DNA from: Thermoplasmatota archaeon | GTDB lineage: Archaea; Thermoplasmatota; Thermoplasmata; Thermoplasmatales; Thermoplasmataceae | DNA length: 35,578 bases | Assembly: GCA_023487765.1 (NCBI GenBank) | Contig: JAMDBW010000025.1 | Span: forward strand, 1 to 35,578 | Direction: 5' to 3' | Shown here: positions 9,961 through 18,404 of the stretch, in pieces | How positions within the stretch are numbered: position 1 is the first letter of the stretch | How the letters are laid out: each line of letters begins with the position of its first letter | Notes under the pieces: model-generated | What the model was told of the DNA's origin: nothing | Seen by the model: the letters and a program-made list of their open reading frames with translations, nothing else | The model's database searches: none | Translations under genes and position numbers: made by a program

Positions 9961-11105
9961 TGAACATCACCGATGCCGAGTTTTGACCTGAGCCATCTCA
10001 TTCCGTCCTCCCGATCCGACTTTATCTGCCTGTAAAATTCCGATGCAAGGTCCGCGAGATTCGTATTATCCCTGAAGTAAGCCTTTATGTAATCTTCAGC
10101 TGAATCCATTCCAGGTCTGGCTTCTATCTCGGTCCTGCCGCTGATGAATTCAGGAGGCCTGAAATTTATTTCAGTATATCTGGCAATGTTTCGTTTCACC
10201 TCATCATGGTCCCCGTTTCCGTTAATTCTTAAGGTAACCAGGGGCGTCTTGTTTGCAAAAGATGCGGAATACTGTGATATCATGCCTTCTATGTCATTCA
10301 GGTAGTTTTCAAAGTTGGTGTCTATAAGGTACTGGAACCTGACGGAAGAGAGCTTTATTCTCTTTACATCCACTTCTCCGTTCACCAGGGTTACGAGATT
10401 CACTGATTTCCCGTTCCTTATGAATGCCTGGATTTCCCTTGTGCTCTTCATCTCGGTCGATCCGGCATATGAAAATACAGGATAACGCTCATTCCTGATC
10501 CCTCCATCATGAACGTGCCCGAATGCAAGATAGCTGAAGTTCTTTGGAAGGTCATCGTATTTTGCCTCGCATGCCTCATCTATGAGGAAACCTGTGATTC
10601 CCTGATGTGACAGAAGAATTGAGTTCCTGTGTCCTTTTGCGAGAATGTCAGCCTTTTCGTACTCTTCAAGCAACTGATCCCTGCGGGAACCTTTCAGGTT
10701 CGATATTCCGGCTATCAGCACCTCTTCTCCTTCCTTGCTGAACAGGTACTCCTCTACGCCGTCGTGTCCAAGGAGCCTGATTCCAAGGAAATCAAATATT
10801 CTGGCAGCAGGGTAATCCGTCCTCTTGGGCCGGTCATGATCGCCCATTATGAGGAACATCGGTATTCCCGCCTCTTTCAGCGTCAGGGCGGTATCCTTGA
10901 ACTCCGAGAGTGCCCTGTTGCTTGGACTCCACGTATCAAACAGGTCCCCGGAATGCACTATGAAATCAACCTTCTCGCTCACCGCTATCCCGATTGCTTC
11001 CCTGAATGCCTCATAGAAATCATCCTCCCTGTCATCCCTCATGTACTGCCTGCTCCCTAAATGCGTATCCGACATGTGCAAAAATTTCAACAATTCAATC
11101 ACCAA
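9957..11105 (-). CDS. mre11: DNA double-strand break repair nuclease Mre11
   Basis: HMSDTHLG, HSGDLFDTW, MGDHDRP and FGHVHDGG phosphoesterase motifs; 4-nt overlap with rad50. Confidence 0.96.
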   Translation of the reverse strand: MVIELLKFLHMSDTHLGSRQYMRDDREDDFYEAFREAIGIAVSEKVDFIVHSGDLFDTWSPSNRALSEFKDTALTLKEAGIPMFLIMGDHDRPKRTDYPAARIFDFLGIRLLGHDGVEEYLFSKEGEEVLIAGISNLKGSRRDQLLEEYEKADILAKGHRNSILLSHQGITGFLIDEACEAKYDDLPKNFSYLAFGHVHDGGIRNERYPVFSYAGSTEMKSTREIQAFIRNGKSVNLVTLVNGEVDVKRIKLSSVRFQYLIDTNFENYLNDIEGMISQYSASFANKTPLVTLRINGNGDHDEVKRNIARYTEINFRPPEFISGRTEIEARPGMDSAEDYIKAYFRDNTNLADLASEFYRQIKSDREDGMRWLRSKLGIGDVQ

Positions 11106-12627
11106 GTATTTTGGATATCCTCTTCAGATCCCCTGACGCGCTGTTCTTTCTTTCCCGTTCTTCCTTCGCTTCCTTGAGCAGTGCAACAACGTCTATGTCT
11201 CCTCCTCCCTCCATGCTTTCCCTCGATCTTATCCTGACATTGACCGGAACCTTGACAAACTGCCCGACAAGTATTGCCTCCCCTACATTCAGGGAGGGCA
11301 GATCATCAATGACAGCCTGGCTGATGCTCTCACCGCTCTCCAGAACCGCTTTCTGGTCAAGCGGGTTGGTTATTCTCAGGACAATCTCGGAGTTGCACTG
11401 GCTGAGCACATCCTGATCGATCTTCCCCGGTCTCTGCGTTATCACCACGAGAAATATCCCGAATTTCCTTCCTTCCGATGCGATCTTCTTGATCATCTGG
11501 GAAATCTGTGTCTGGCTGCCGGGCGGGACGAAATTGTGTGCCTCCTCTATGAAAATGAATACCGGAAACCTGTATGCGGCCGATACCTTTGCCCCGTATA
11601 TCTCGTTCATCACCCTGTACGAGAAATAATTGGCAAGAAACTGGTCCATTCCCGAAAGATCAAGGATAGACATGGTCCCCGGAGAGAGATAGTCCGCCAG
11701 ACCGGTAGTTCTCTCGCCGAAAATTGTCTTCACCTTTTTGAGAAAACTCAGTCTTCCGGCTATCCTGCGCTGATCTTCCTCCTGCAGGTTTCCAATGGAG
11801 CTCATGAAATCGTCAAAGTCCCTCTTCCCGTGCATGTTCTTTATTGCTTCACTCACTGCATGACGCAGGTTCGTCCATGATTCCTTTATGTCCATTATCC
11901 CGGAGACGTCTTCTGAATCAAGGTCGGAAAACTTAAGGGTGAACTCATCCACTATACCCCTCTGGAAAGAATCATACCTGCCTGTGCTGAGAGGTGTCCG
12001 GAAAATCCTGATGGAACTACTGTATAAGCTGTTTTTGGAACCTTTTCTCATGAGAACATAATCGGCGTGCGGATCAAGCACAATTATGGAAGCCCCTTTT
12101 TTCAACAGTTCCTCCATCAGAACGCCAGCCGTATGGCTCTTTCCGGCACCAGTCTGCGCCAGGATAGCAACGTGTCTCATCATACCCTTCACGCTCACGG
12201 AAACCCTGACATCTGACCTGTCAGCAAGGAATCCCACATCAAGTGATTCATCGTTGGAAAACCTGAATATGGATTCCAGCATCTCCGTGGCAGCTCTGTA
12301 AACCTTTGTACCCGGCGTGATAAGATCCCTGGAAAGTTCAAGATTCCTTCCGGATATGGAGCCAAGTGCACGGGCAATGCAAACGCTCACCGAATAGTTG
12401 AGATCACTCGCCACGTATTTGTTGACGCTCTCAAAGTCCATGCTTTCATTGAGCAGTTCGCTCCTTGAAATTATCCTCTCAACCCTGCCGAGCACCTTCG
12501 ATTCTCTTATGTCAAGGTACACGTATTCCCATTTCTTCAGTCTGGCATCTTCCTTTATCACGAAACGGAATATGTCGGAGGTGTTGTCTCCGACCACATA
12601 ACCCAGTTCAGATCCTGATTCTTGCAC
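11095..12627 (-). CDS. herA: HerA-type DNA translocase/helicase
   Basis: AILAQTGAGKSHTAGVLMEELL (Walker A), FPVFIFIEEAHNFVPPGSQTQIS (Walker B), VVITQRPGKIDQDVLSQCNSEIVLRI. Confidence 0.96.
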   Translation of the reverse strand: MQESGSELGYVVGDNTSDIFRFVIKEDARLKKWEYVYLDIRESKVLGRVERIISRSELLNESMDFESVNKYVASDLNYSVSVCIARALGSISGRNLELSRDLITPGTKVYRAATEMLESIFRFSNDESLDVGFLADRSDVRVSVSVKGMMRHVAILAQTGAGKSHTAGVLMEELLKKGASIIVLDPHADYVLMRKGSKNSLYSSSIRIFRTPLSTGRYDSFQRGIVDEFTLKFSDLDSEDVSGIMDIKESWTNLRHAVSEAIKNMHGKRDFDDFMSSIGNLQEEDQRRIAGRLSFLKKVKTIFGERTTGLADYLSPGTMSILDLSGMDQFLANYFSYRVMNEIYGAKVSAAYRFPVFIFIEEAHNFVPPGSQTQISQMIKKIASEGRKFGIFLVVITQRPGKIDQDVLSQCNSEIVLRITNPLDQKAVLESGESISQAVIDDLPSLNVGEAILVGQFVKVPVNVRIRSRESMEGGGDIDVVALLKEAKEERERKNSASGDLKRISKILGD

Positions 12628-13666
12628 GCCTTTCCCCCCTTGTCTCGTAAAAGCTTATTCCGATCTCTTTTTCAAATGCCTTCATGTAAATATTCTCCAC
12701 TTCGCTGCTCCTGAATTTCACCAGACGATCAACGTCAGCAAGCCATATGTTGTAGGTCTTCAAATCACCATATCCCCAGAACATGAGGTCAATGATTTCC
12801 TGCGAAACGACTGCTGGTTCCACCGTGTCCGGCACATAGCCGTCCGGAGACATGACTATGTCTGCCTTTATTGGGAGATCGGTCTCCCTCGGCAGTATGT
12901 GTGTCAGAATGACGGGGAACCTTTCATCTCCTTCTTTCCAGATCTTCCTGATTGGCTGGACTATTGGTTTCGTATATCCCGGTTCCCTTGCCAGTGACCT
13001 GACGAGGTAGTGATCGCTGGCCTTGAGCCTGGATTCATCACTTACCGCTTTATCCTTCGGCCTTAGATTCTTCAGGTTGTTGAGCAGAAATTTCCTGAAT
13101 GCGGAGGTCTCTGAACTTTTTGCCATAAATATCAGGGGAATGTTAAAACCGGATACCGTTTCTATGAGTTTTCCGAGAGTCTGGACATATTCCTCGTGAA
13201 AATTATCATATCCTTCGGCATCCACAGGATTCAGGTTCCTGTAAAGGCGACCGCTGAGGGAGCCGTCCACCAGAATGAAATCCGGTTTCTCGTGTCCGAG
13301 CATCTCCAGAATGCTGAGGTGCTCGGAGTGCTCCATTAGCATTATGAGGAATCTCTGGAGATCATCACGTGCCACTGACATTACCCTGGAAATAAAACTC
13401 GTATATACGCGCTTTCCCACAGTGGTGTATGCCCTGATCAGTATGATCTTTTTTCCGTTATATAATTCCCTCACAAATTCCGTGCTGTCCGTTGCCGAAA
13501 TTACCTTGGAGACAGAGGAGGGATCCCGGAATGCGACATAGTTTTCCCTGAATACCTCCCCGTAAAGTGATCTTCGCCAGGAATCGGCAGGCATCATGAG
13601 ATCGTTCCTGATGATCTCCGCATTCTCTCTCAGGAAACTGACAAATAGACTGAAGGTGTCATCCAT
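12608..13666 (-). CDS. nurA: NurA 5'-3' nuclease
   Basis: PDFILVDGSLSGRLYR motif (NurA acidic motif context), overlaps herA by 20 nt at the head of the herA-mre11-rad50 cluster. Confidence 0.88.
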   Translation of the reverse strand: MDDTFSLFVSFLRENAEIIRNDLMMPADSWRRSLYGEVFRENYVAFRDPSSVSKVISATDSTEFVRELYNGKKIILIRAYTTVGKRVYTSFISRVMSVARDDLQRFLIMLMEHSEHLSILEMLGHEKPDFILVDGSLSGRLYRNLNPVDAEGYDNFHEEYVQTLGKLIETVSGFNIPLIFMAKSSETSAFRKFLLNNLKNLRPKDKAVSDESRLKASDHYLVRSLAREPGYTKPIVQPIRKIWKEGDERFPVILTHILPRETDLPIKADIVMSPDGYVPDTVEPAVVSQEIIDLMFWGYGDLKTYNIWLADVDRLVKFRSSEVENIYMKAFEKEIGISFYETRGERRARIRI

Positions 13667-13686
13667 AATATGAGAGGAAAAACAGG

Positions 13687-13700
13687 TGTATAGTATTAAA
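13687..13700 (-). promoter_or_regulatory. Putative TATA box of the nurA-herA-mre11-rad50 operon
   Basis: Minus strand TTTAATACTATAC, about 21-34 nt upstream of the nurA ATG, the spacing expected for a leaderless archaeal transcript. Confidence 0.5.
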
Positions 13701-13735
13701 CCATTTTCATTGAATTTGAAAATGAGAAAATACTA
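13691..13735. repeat. Two-part inverted repeat
   Basis: TAGTATT-aaac-CATTTTC-attgaattt-GAAAATG-agaa-AATACTA: two perfect 7-bp arm pairs with a symmetric 4/4 internal loop. Confidence 0.85.
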
Positions 13736-14812
13736 CTTGATGGGTATTGCCGTAAAGGTGAGAATGAACATAACCAGTGCGATTATTCCCAGCACAACGT
13801 CCATTCTTCTTATTCCTGAATAATCATCAAGGGCCGGCGGATGAGTGAGACCCATGAATACCACGAATATGGCGAGCATCCACCAGCCGTTGTACCTGAA
13901 CCCCAGGATGAACAGAAATGCCACAAAGAGGTAGTCAACCACCGCTGCCCTTTTTCCAAGCAGTCCCCTGACAACGTGACCTCCATCCAGCTGGCCGACT
14001 GGAATTAGGTTCATCGCAGTGGCAAACATTCCAACCCATGCTGCGAGAACCATGGGAAATACAGGATGACCCGGAGGAGTGATGAGGCCGAGGAGATAGT
14101 ATATTACGGGAAAGTTTATGTTCAGGCCAACGACCGCATTGCTGAGCGGAACAAACTCATGACTGAGGTATGACGCAAGGAACAGAAACGGTATGGCGGT
14201 CAGGAATCCTGCAAGAGGACCAGCGACACCGATCTCTGTCATTGCCCGCCTGTTGGGAACCGGATCACGGAGCGATATGAACGCCCCGAAGGTTCCGAGA
14301 CCCAGAGGAAACGGGATGAAGAATGGCAGGGAAGCCCTGACGCTATGTCTCTTTGCAACGATGTAGTGCCCGGTTTCGTGCACACCGAGAATTACCATCA
14401 GGGGAAGGGAAAAAAACACGAAGCCATACACTATCCTGAGCATGAATGCATCGGGTCCGGATACGTAATCTGTTGCATAAATCGATCCGACATATATTGT
14501 GGAAAGAACTGTCAGGATAAGCATAGCAACGTTAAGGTAGATGCCATGGAAATTTACGCTGGGTCTCCTGGTCACCTCGAGGAAATGCTCCCCGTTCTGG
14601 GAAAGAAACGGGATATAGCCCTTGAACACCAGTTCTTTCCTGATTTCGTCAAAAGAACCGCCGAGATCGGGATTATCGCTGTTTACATAGTAGAAACGCA
14701 CACTCACAGGGTTTACCTGTATATCGTAAGCAATCAGCCTTGATTTGACCACTTTTACAATGTATTCCAGATCATCGCTCTGCACTCTGGCGGAAATGCC
14801 ATAATTTTCCAT
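13733..14812 (-). CDS. Site-2-protease family (M50) membrane metalloprotease
   Basis: LGVHETGHYIVAKRH (HExxH) and MNLIPVGQLDGGHVVRG (N-P..LDG) in a multi-pass membrane protein. Confidence 0.9.
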   Translation of the reverse strand: MENYGISARVQSDDLEYIVKVVKSRLIAYDIQVNPVSVRFYYVNSDNPDLGGSFDEIRKELVFKGYIPFLSQNGEHFLEVTRRPSVNFHGIYLNVAMLILTVLSTIYVGSIYATDYVSGPDAFMLRIVYGFVFFSLPLMVILGVHETGHYIVAKRHSVRASLPFFIPFPLGLGTFGAFISLRDPVPNRRAMTEIGVAGPLAGFLTAIPFLFLASYLSHEFVPLSNAVVGLNINFPVIYYLLGLITPPGHPVFPMVLAAWVGMFATAMNLIPVGQLDGGHVVRGLLGKRAAVVDYLFVAFLFILGFRYNGWWMLAIFVVFMGLTHPPALDDYSGIRRMDVVLGIIALVMFILTFTAIPIK

Positions 14813-15148
14813 TATATTCTCCGAAATGTAAGACTTTTCCCCAGTTTAACGGGAACTATTCACGTTTCGTAGTTCCGCTGACCCTCTGGGAATTTTTTCG
14901 TCTGTCGCTGATCGGGAACTCACAGCCTGATGGCACATCAGATGCTTCACCCGAGGCCCATGACTGGACGATATTTTGTCCCACGTCGTCATATGTGATC
15001 ATGAATCACGCATACTATTGATGGGACGAATTCTTAATTAAAAACTGGTTATAAGTATTTATGTATGGTGGTGCGGCGAATTACATTTGCTTCCTGCCAA
15101 CCATACATCATATATCCGGTAAGGTTATTTCCGGATGGTAACATTCCC

Positions 15149-16276
15149 ATGAAGCCTGCAGAATTTATCTCAGAAAATAAAGAGGGCATGATTAAGGATC
15201 TTGAGACATTAGTTAATTTTGAGACGCCATCCACCGACAAGAATCTTTTGGACAGGGCGGCGGACTATCTGCTGAAATATGTTGAAAAGAACCTCTCATG
15301 TGAAGCAGAACTGATAGAAAACGCGACTGCTGGAAATAACGTGTCAGTAAGGATTGGCAGGGGTGCTGTGAAGAAGCCGTTACTTATCCTTGCACATTAC
15401 GACACGGTGTGGTCAAAGGGAACACTGTCCAGGATTCCTTTCAGTATCTCGGACGGGATTGCGAGAGGACCCGGCATATTTGATATGAAGGGTGGACTTG
15501 TGCAGGGGCTGTGGGCGCTTAGATCACTTGAGGAATACGGTAGACCGAACAGGCCGATTGAGATGTTAATCACCTCAGACGAGGAAACAGGGAGTAATTT
15601 TTCAAGGGAACTGATTGAAACCAAAGCAAGAGCTTCCGAGGCTGCACTGGTACTGGAGCCGCCACAGGACGGAAAAGTCAAGACAGCAAGAAAGGGCATT
15701 GGAGAGTTTAGCATCAATGTCCTGGGAAAAGCTGCACATGCAGGCCTTGAACCATGGAAAGGAGTAAATGCTATTGAAGAGGCTGCCAGAGTAATCCTCT
15801 TTCTGCAGAGTCTGAACCGGATAGAGAAAGGGACAACGATTAACGTCTGTACGGTAAATGGAGGGACAAGGACCAACGTTATAGCTGATCATACCAGTCT
15901 TGGAGTTGATTTCAGGGTTGCCAGCGAAGCTGAGGCAAAGAATGTAGTGAAGAGTGTTATGTCCATAAAGCCGAATAATCCATCCATCAAGCTGGAAATC
16001 TCAGGCGGGTTAAACAGGCCTCCGATGCAGAAAACCTATGAAACGGCGCGGCTTCTTGAAGTTGCAAAGACCATTGGCGCAGAATTCGGGACAAGCATCG
16101 AAGACTGCACTGTTGGCGGAGGAAGTGACGGCAATTTCTGTGCTGCTGTGGGCATACCTGTTCTTGACGGTCTTGGAGCCGTAGGAAACGGTGCACACGC
16201 CGAAACCGAATTTGTGGATTTGAACCAGATGCCGCTGAGAGCAGCAATATTTGAAAGACTGCTGGAAGAGTTATAA
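15149..16276 (+). CDS. M20 family metallopeptidase (glutamate carboxypeptidase/CPG2-like)
   Basis: LILAHYDTVW, GPGIFDMKGGLV, ITSDEETGS, GKAAHAGLEPWKGVNAIEE, VGGGSDGNF. The ORF track starts at 15065; ATG 15149 (MKPAEFISENKEGM) is preferred because a TATA-like TTATAAGTATTTAT lies just before 15065. Confidence 0.9.
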   Translation: MKPAEFISENKEGMIKDLETLVNFETPSTDKNLLDRAADYLLKYVEKNLSCEAELIENATAGNNVSVRIGRGAVKKPLLILAHYDTVWSKGTLSRIPFSISDGIARGPGIFDMKGGLVQGLWALRSLEEYGRPNRPIEMLITSDEETGSNFSRELIETKARASEAALVLEPPQDGKVKTARKGIGEFSINVLGKAAHAGLEPWKGVNAIEEAARVILFLQSLNRIEKGTTINVCTVNGGTRTNVIADHTSLGVDFRVASEAEAKNVVKSVMSIKPNNPSIKLEISGGLNRPPMQKTYETARLLEVAKTIGAEFGTSIEDCTVGGGSDGNFCAAVGIPVLDGLGAVGNGAHAETEFVDLNQMPLRAAIFERLLEEL

Positions 16277-16335
16277 TCTCAACAATTCGGCGCCGATGAG
16301 TTTACATACAAAGACATGACGGGTCCTTAAGAAAG

Positions 16336-16343
16336 TTTATAAT
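16336..16343 (+). promoter_or_regulatory. TATA box of tRNA-Val
   Basis: TTTATAAT about 30 nt upstream of the mature tRNA 5' end. Confidence 0.5.
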
Positions 16344-16369
16344 CATGGTTTAAAATGGGAGGTACCTTC

Positions 16370-16442
16370 GGGCTTGTGGTCTAGCGGTCATGACATCGCT
16401 CTCACACAGCGGGGATCGCCGGTTCAAATCCGGCCAAGCCCA
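16370..16442 (+). tRNA. tRNA-Val (anticodon CAC)
   Basis: GGGCTTG/CAAGCCC acceptor, GTC/GAC D-stem, TCGCT-CTCACAC-AGCGG anticodon arm (CAC), GCCGG-TTCAAAT-CCGGC T-arm, discriminator A; no encoded CCA. Confidence 0.95.
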
Positions 16443-16461
16443 TGTAAAAATTTAAGCAAAT

Positions 16462-16481
16462 CCTATCTTCTCGTGGATAGG
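16462..16481. terminator. Possible 3' hairpin downstream of tRNA-Val
   Basis: CCTATC-TTCTCGTG-GATAGG, 20 nt after the tRNA end. Confidence 0.3.
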
Positions 16482-16636
16482 CAGGGAGTTGTGTAATTAA
16501 TTAAGCGGATATCAATGGGTACTTTCTACCAGCTAGAAAATTCATAGCAGGAGCAAAAATTCATTCAGCATAGCTTCGCATAATATGAAAACTCCAGATG
16601 AATATATTTATTCGCAAGTAAGAAATATTTACATAG

Positions 16637-16918
16637 ATGAGTAAGGAAAAAGTTGAGACTGAGTTCACTAAAACCAGTTCAAAAGGACAAATAGTTATCC
16701 CCTCTAGTATACGTAAGAAACTCAATATTGGCGAAGGTAGTCTGTTGGCAGTCACTACACAAGATGATTTGGTTGTTCTGAAAAAGGTGAGTTCTAAGAT
16801 ATCCTCCTCAGATATGAAAACACTAAAACTAATTGAGGAAGCATGGAAGGACATTGATAAGGGGAATTACAAGGCCCGAACCAAAGATGGCTTCTTCAAA
16901 GAGCTCAATGGATGGTAA
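16637..16918 (+). CDS. AbrB/SpoVT-type DNA-binding protein, antitoxin-like (orphan)
   Basis: TEFTKTSSKGQIVIPSSIRKKLNIGEGSLLAVTTQDDLVVLKKV swapped-hairpin domain; C-terminus EEAWKDIDKGNYKARTKDGFFKELNGW resembles toxin-binding tails of AbrB-type antitoxins. No toxin ORF follows. Confidence 0.8.
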   Translation: MSKEKVETEFTKTSSKGQIVIPSSIRKKLNIGEGSLLAVTTQDDLVVLKKVSSKISSSDMKTLKLIEEAWKDIDKGNYKARTKDGFFKELNGW

Positions 16919-17862
16919 TACAAATCAGCTTGTTCCTGGAGTTCCTTTTGGTCAGGTAGTGGCCATTCTCTGGTTTTTCCATTGCTCTTGATATACTTGA
17001 CAAAATTTCTGGTTCTGTCTACAAGCTTATATTTGCGTGACTTGTCTATGAGTAAATTCATGTCTATCTTTCTTTTATTCTTGAAAGCTAGGAGTAGTGC
17101 ATAGGTGGAATAAGTTTGGCTCTCTGGATCTATAAGCAATGTGTGGAGAATTACATCTTCTATGTCTAACTTATTCAGATTTGGCTCGTGGTAATAATAT
17201 GAATCCGATGTCATGAGCTGTATTCCATAATCCGATGAAACAGTAAGAGCAGTGGGAAATGTGTCAATTAGTGGTTTCTCAGCAACCTTCCTGGAATAAT
17301 CCCTCCTCTTGAAAAGACAACGATAACCGCTCCTCCAAATAGTGATTGCGTCTCCTGGCAACTTCTCCGCCAGATACTCCCTGCTTACGTGATCTGAAAA
17401 CTCGACGATGAAGCGTGACAGGTTTCTATTTCCGGCTGATTGCTTCTCTGGCGAGGTAAAATACATACCATGCATTGATAAATTTCGTCTTGCTCTCCAC
17501 AAAGAAACAGGAGATATCCCATACTCAAAGCTTTCTTCTCCTGTTAAATTCCGGAACAGAACTGCAATATTTAAATTTGAAATCAATTTTTCCCATGGAA
17601 CATACGGTTCAGACCTGAACATTTCCTGTAAGGAAAGAGCATAATTTCTATCGGATATCTCCATTAATTTCTTCATGCCCTTCCTCTTCGTTTTAATTAC
17701 TCCTTTCGTTTCAAGACTCTTAACGGTTTGAGAGATTGAACTTGCTGACTTCCCCATGAAATTCGAAAGATCACGAATTGATGAGTATTTGTGATCAGAG
17801 ATAGCCCTTGTAATAGCAATTTCACCTTTTGAAAAAGCGAAGGGTAACATTTGTTCTTTCAT
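16867..17862 (-). CDS. MarR-like winged-HTH protein with C-terminal domain of unknown function
   Basis: N-terminal FSKGEIAITRAISDHKYSSIRDLSNFMGKSASSISQTVKSLETKGVIKTKRKGMKKLMEIS is a winged-HTH pattern; the remaining ~250 aa is not recognised. Confidence 0.7.
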   Translation of the reverse strand: MKEQMLPFAFSKGEIAITRAISDHKYSSIRDLSNFMGKSASSISQTVKSLETKGVIKTKRKGMKKLMEISDRNYALSLQEMFRSEPYVPWEKLISNLNIAVLFRNLTGEESFEYGISPVSLWRARRNLSMHGMYFTSPEKQSAGNRNLSRFIVEFSDHVSREYLAEKLPGDAITIWRSGYRCLFKRRDYSRKVAEKPLIDTFPTALTVSSDYGIQLMTSDSYYYHEPNLNKLDIEDVILHTLLIDPESQTYSTYALLLAFKNKRKIDMNLLIDKSRKYKLVDRTRNFVKYIKSNGKTREWPLPDQKELQEQADLYYHPLSSLKKPSLVRAL

Positions 17863-17867
17863 TTCTA

Positions 17868-17916
17868 CATTTCATAATTACAAATAATTATTTAAATAAT
17901 TTTGATTTATGAAATG
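17868..17916. promoter_or_regulatory. Nested palindromic operator candidate between divergent ORFs
   Basis: 10-bp perfect arms CATTTCATAA (17868-17877)/TTATGAAATG (17907-17916) around a 16-bp perfect palindrome AATTATTTAAATAATT (17886-17901). Confidence 0.6.
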
Positions 17917-18000
17917 CGGTACAGATTTTGTTGTCGATCTCTGAAGGCTCATTGTGACATTTTAGAGAAAATTCTAATCACTGGCATAAATCAGTCAGGT

Positions 18001-18252
18001 GTGGAATATTTTATTGCTATCTTACCTCCGAAGAAATATGGAGAAAAAATAACGCAATTCCAAAAAAGGTCAAATAATATCTTACCCGATTTTGTAGAAC
18101 CCCACATCACCGTTAAATCACAGACTGGTCTGAATGAAGATGAATACTGGATAGATTCTATAAAAACCATTTGCAATGCCTTCCCTATGTTTAGCTTGTC
18201 CCTAGAAGGTGTAAAATCCTTTGGAAACTCTGTTGTTTATTCAGGAAATTAA
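18001..18252 (+). pseudogene. Truncated 2'-5' RNA ligase/2H phosphoesterase-like protein
   Basis: ORF 17902-18252; VEYFIAILPPKKYGEKITQFQ...EPHITVKSQTG contains the first HxT motif, and the frame stops at FPMFSLSLEGVKSFGNSVVYSGN* before a second HxT/S motif. GTG 18001 is a plausible start. Confidence 0.5.
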
Positions 18253-18404
18253 GTTAAAGCAAACAGGCTCCGCCAGGATTTATTAATAGTAATCATCGTG
18301 TATGCTGTTGCCAACGGTAAATAGATATATTCTGTCATCGCCGGTTGAAAATTGTGCAAAAGGTTTACATATTGAATCCCGGACATTGCGAGGTCATGCC
18401 AGCC

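Noticed and set aside
7261-13666. nurA-herA-mre11-rad50 cluster as a novel defence system
   Set aside because: This is the well-known archaeal end-resection operon with all four canonical members; only its promoter palindrome is notable.
14995-15009. GTGAT-CATGA-ATCAC palindrome upstream of the M20 peptidase
   Set aside because: Only 5-bp arms; within chance expectation for an intergenic region.
15397-15876. 159 aa minus-strand ORF antisense to the M20 peptidase
   Set aside because: Covers conserved M20 motifs encoded on the plus strand; no independent evidence.
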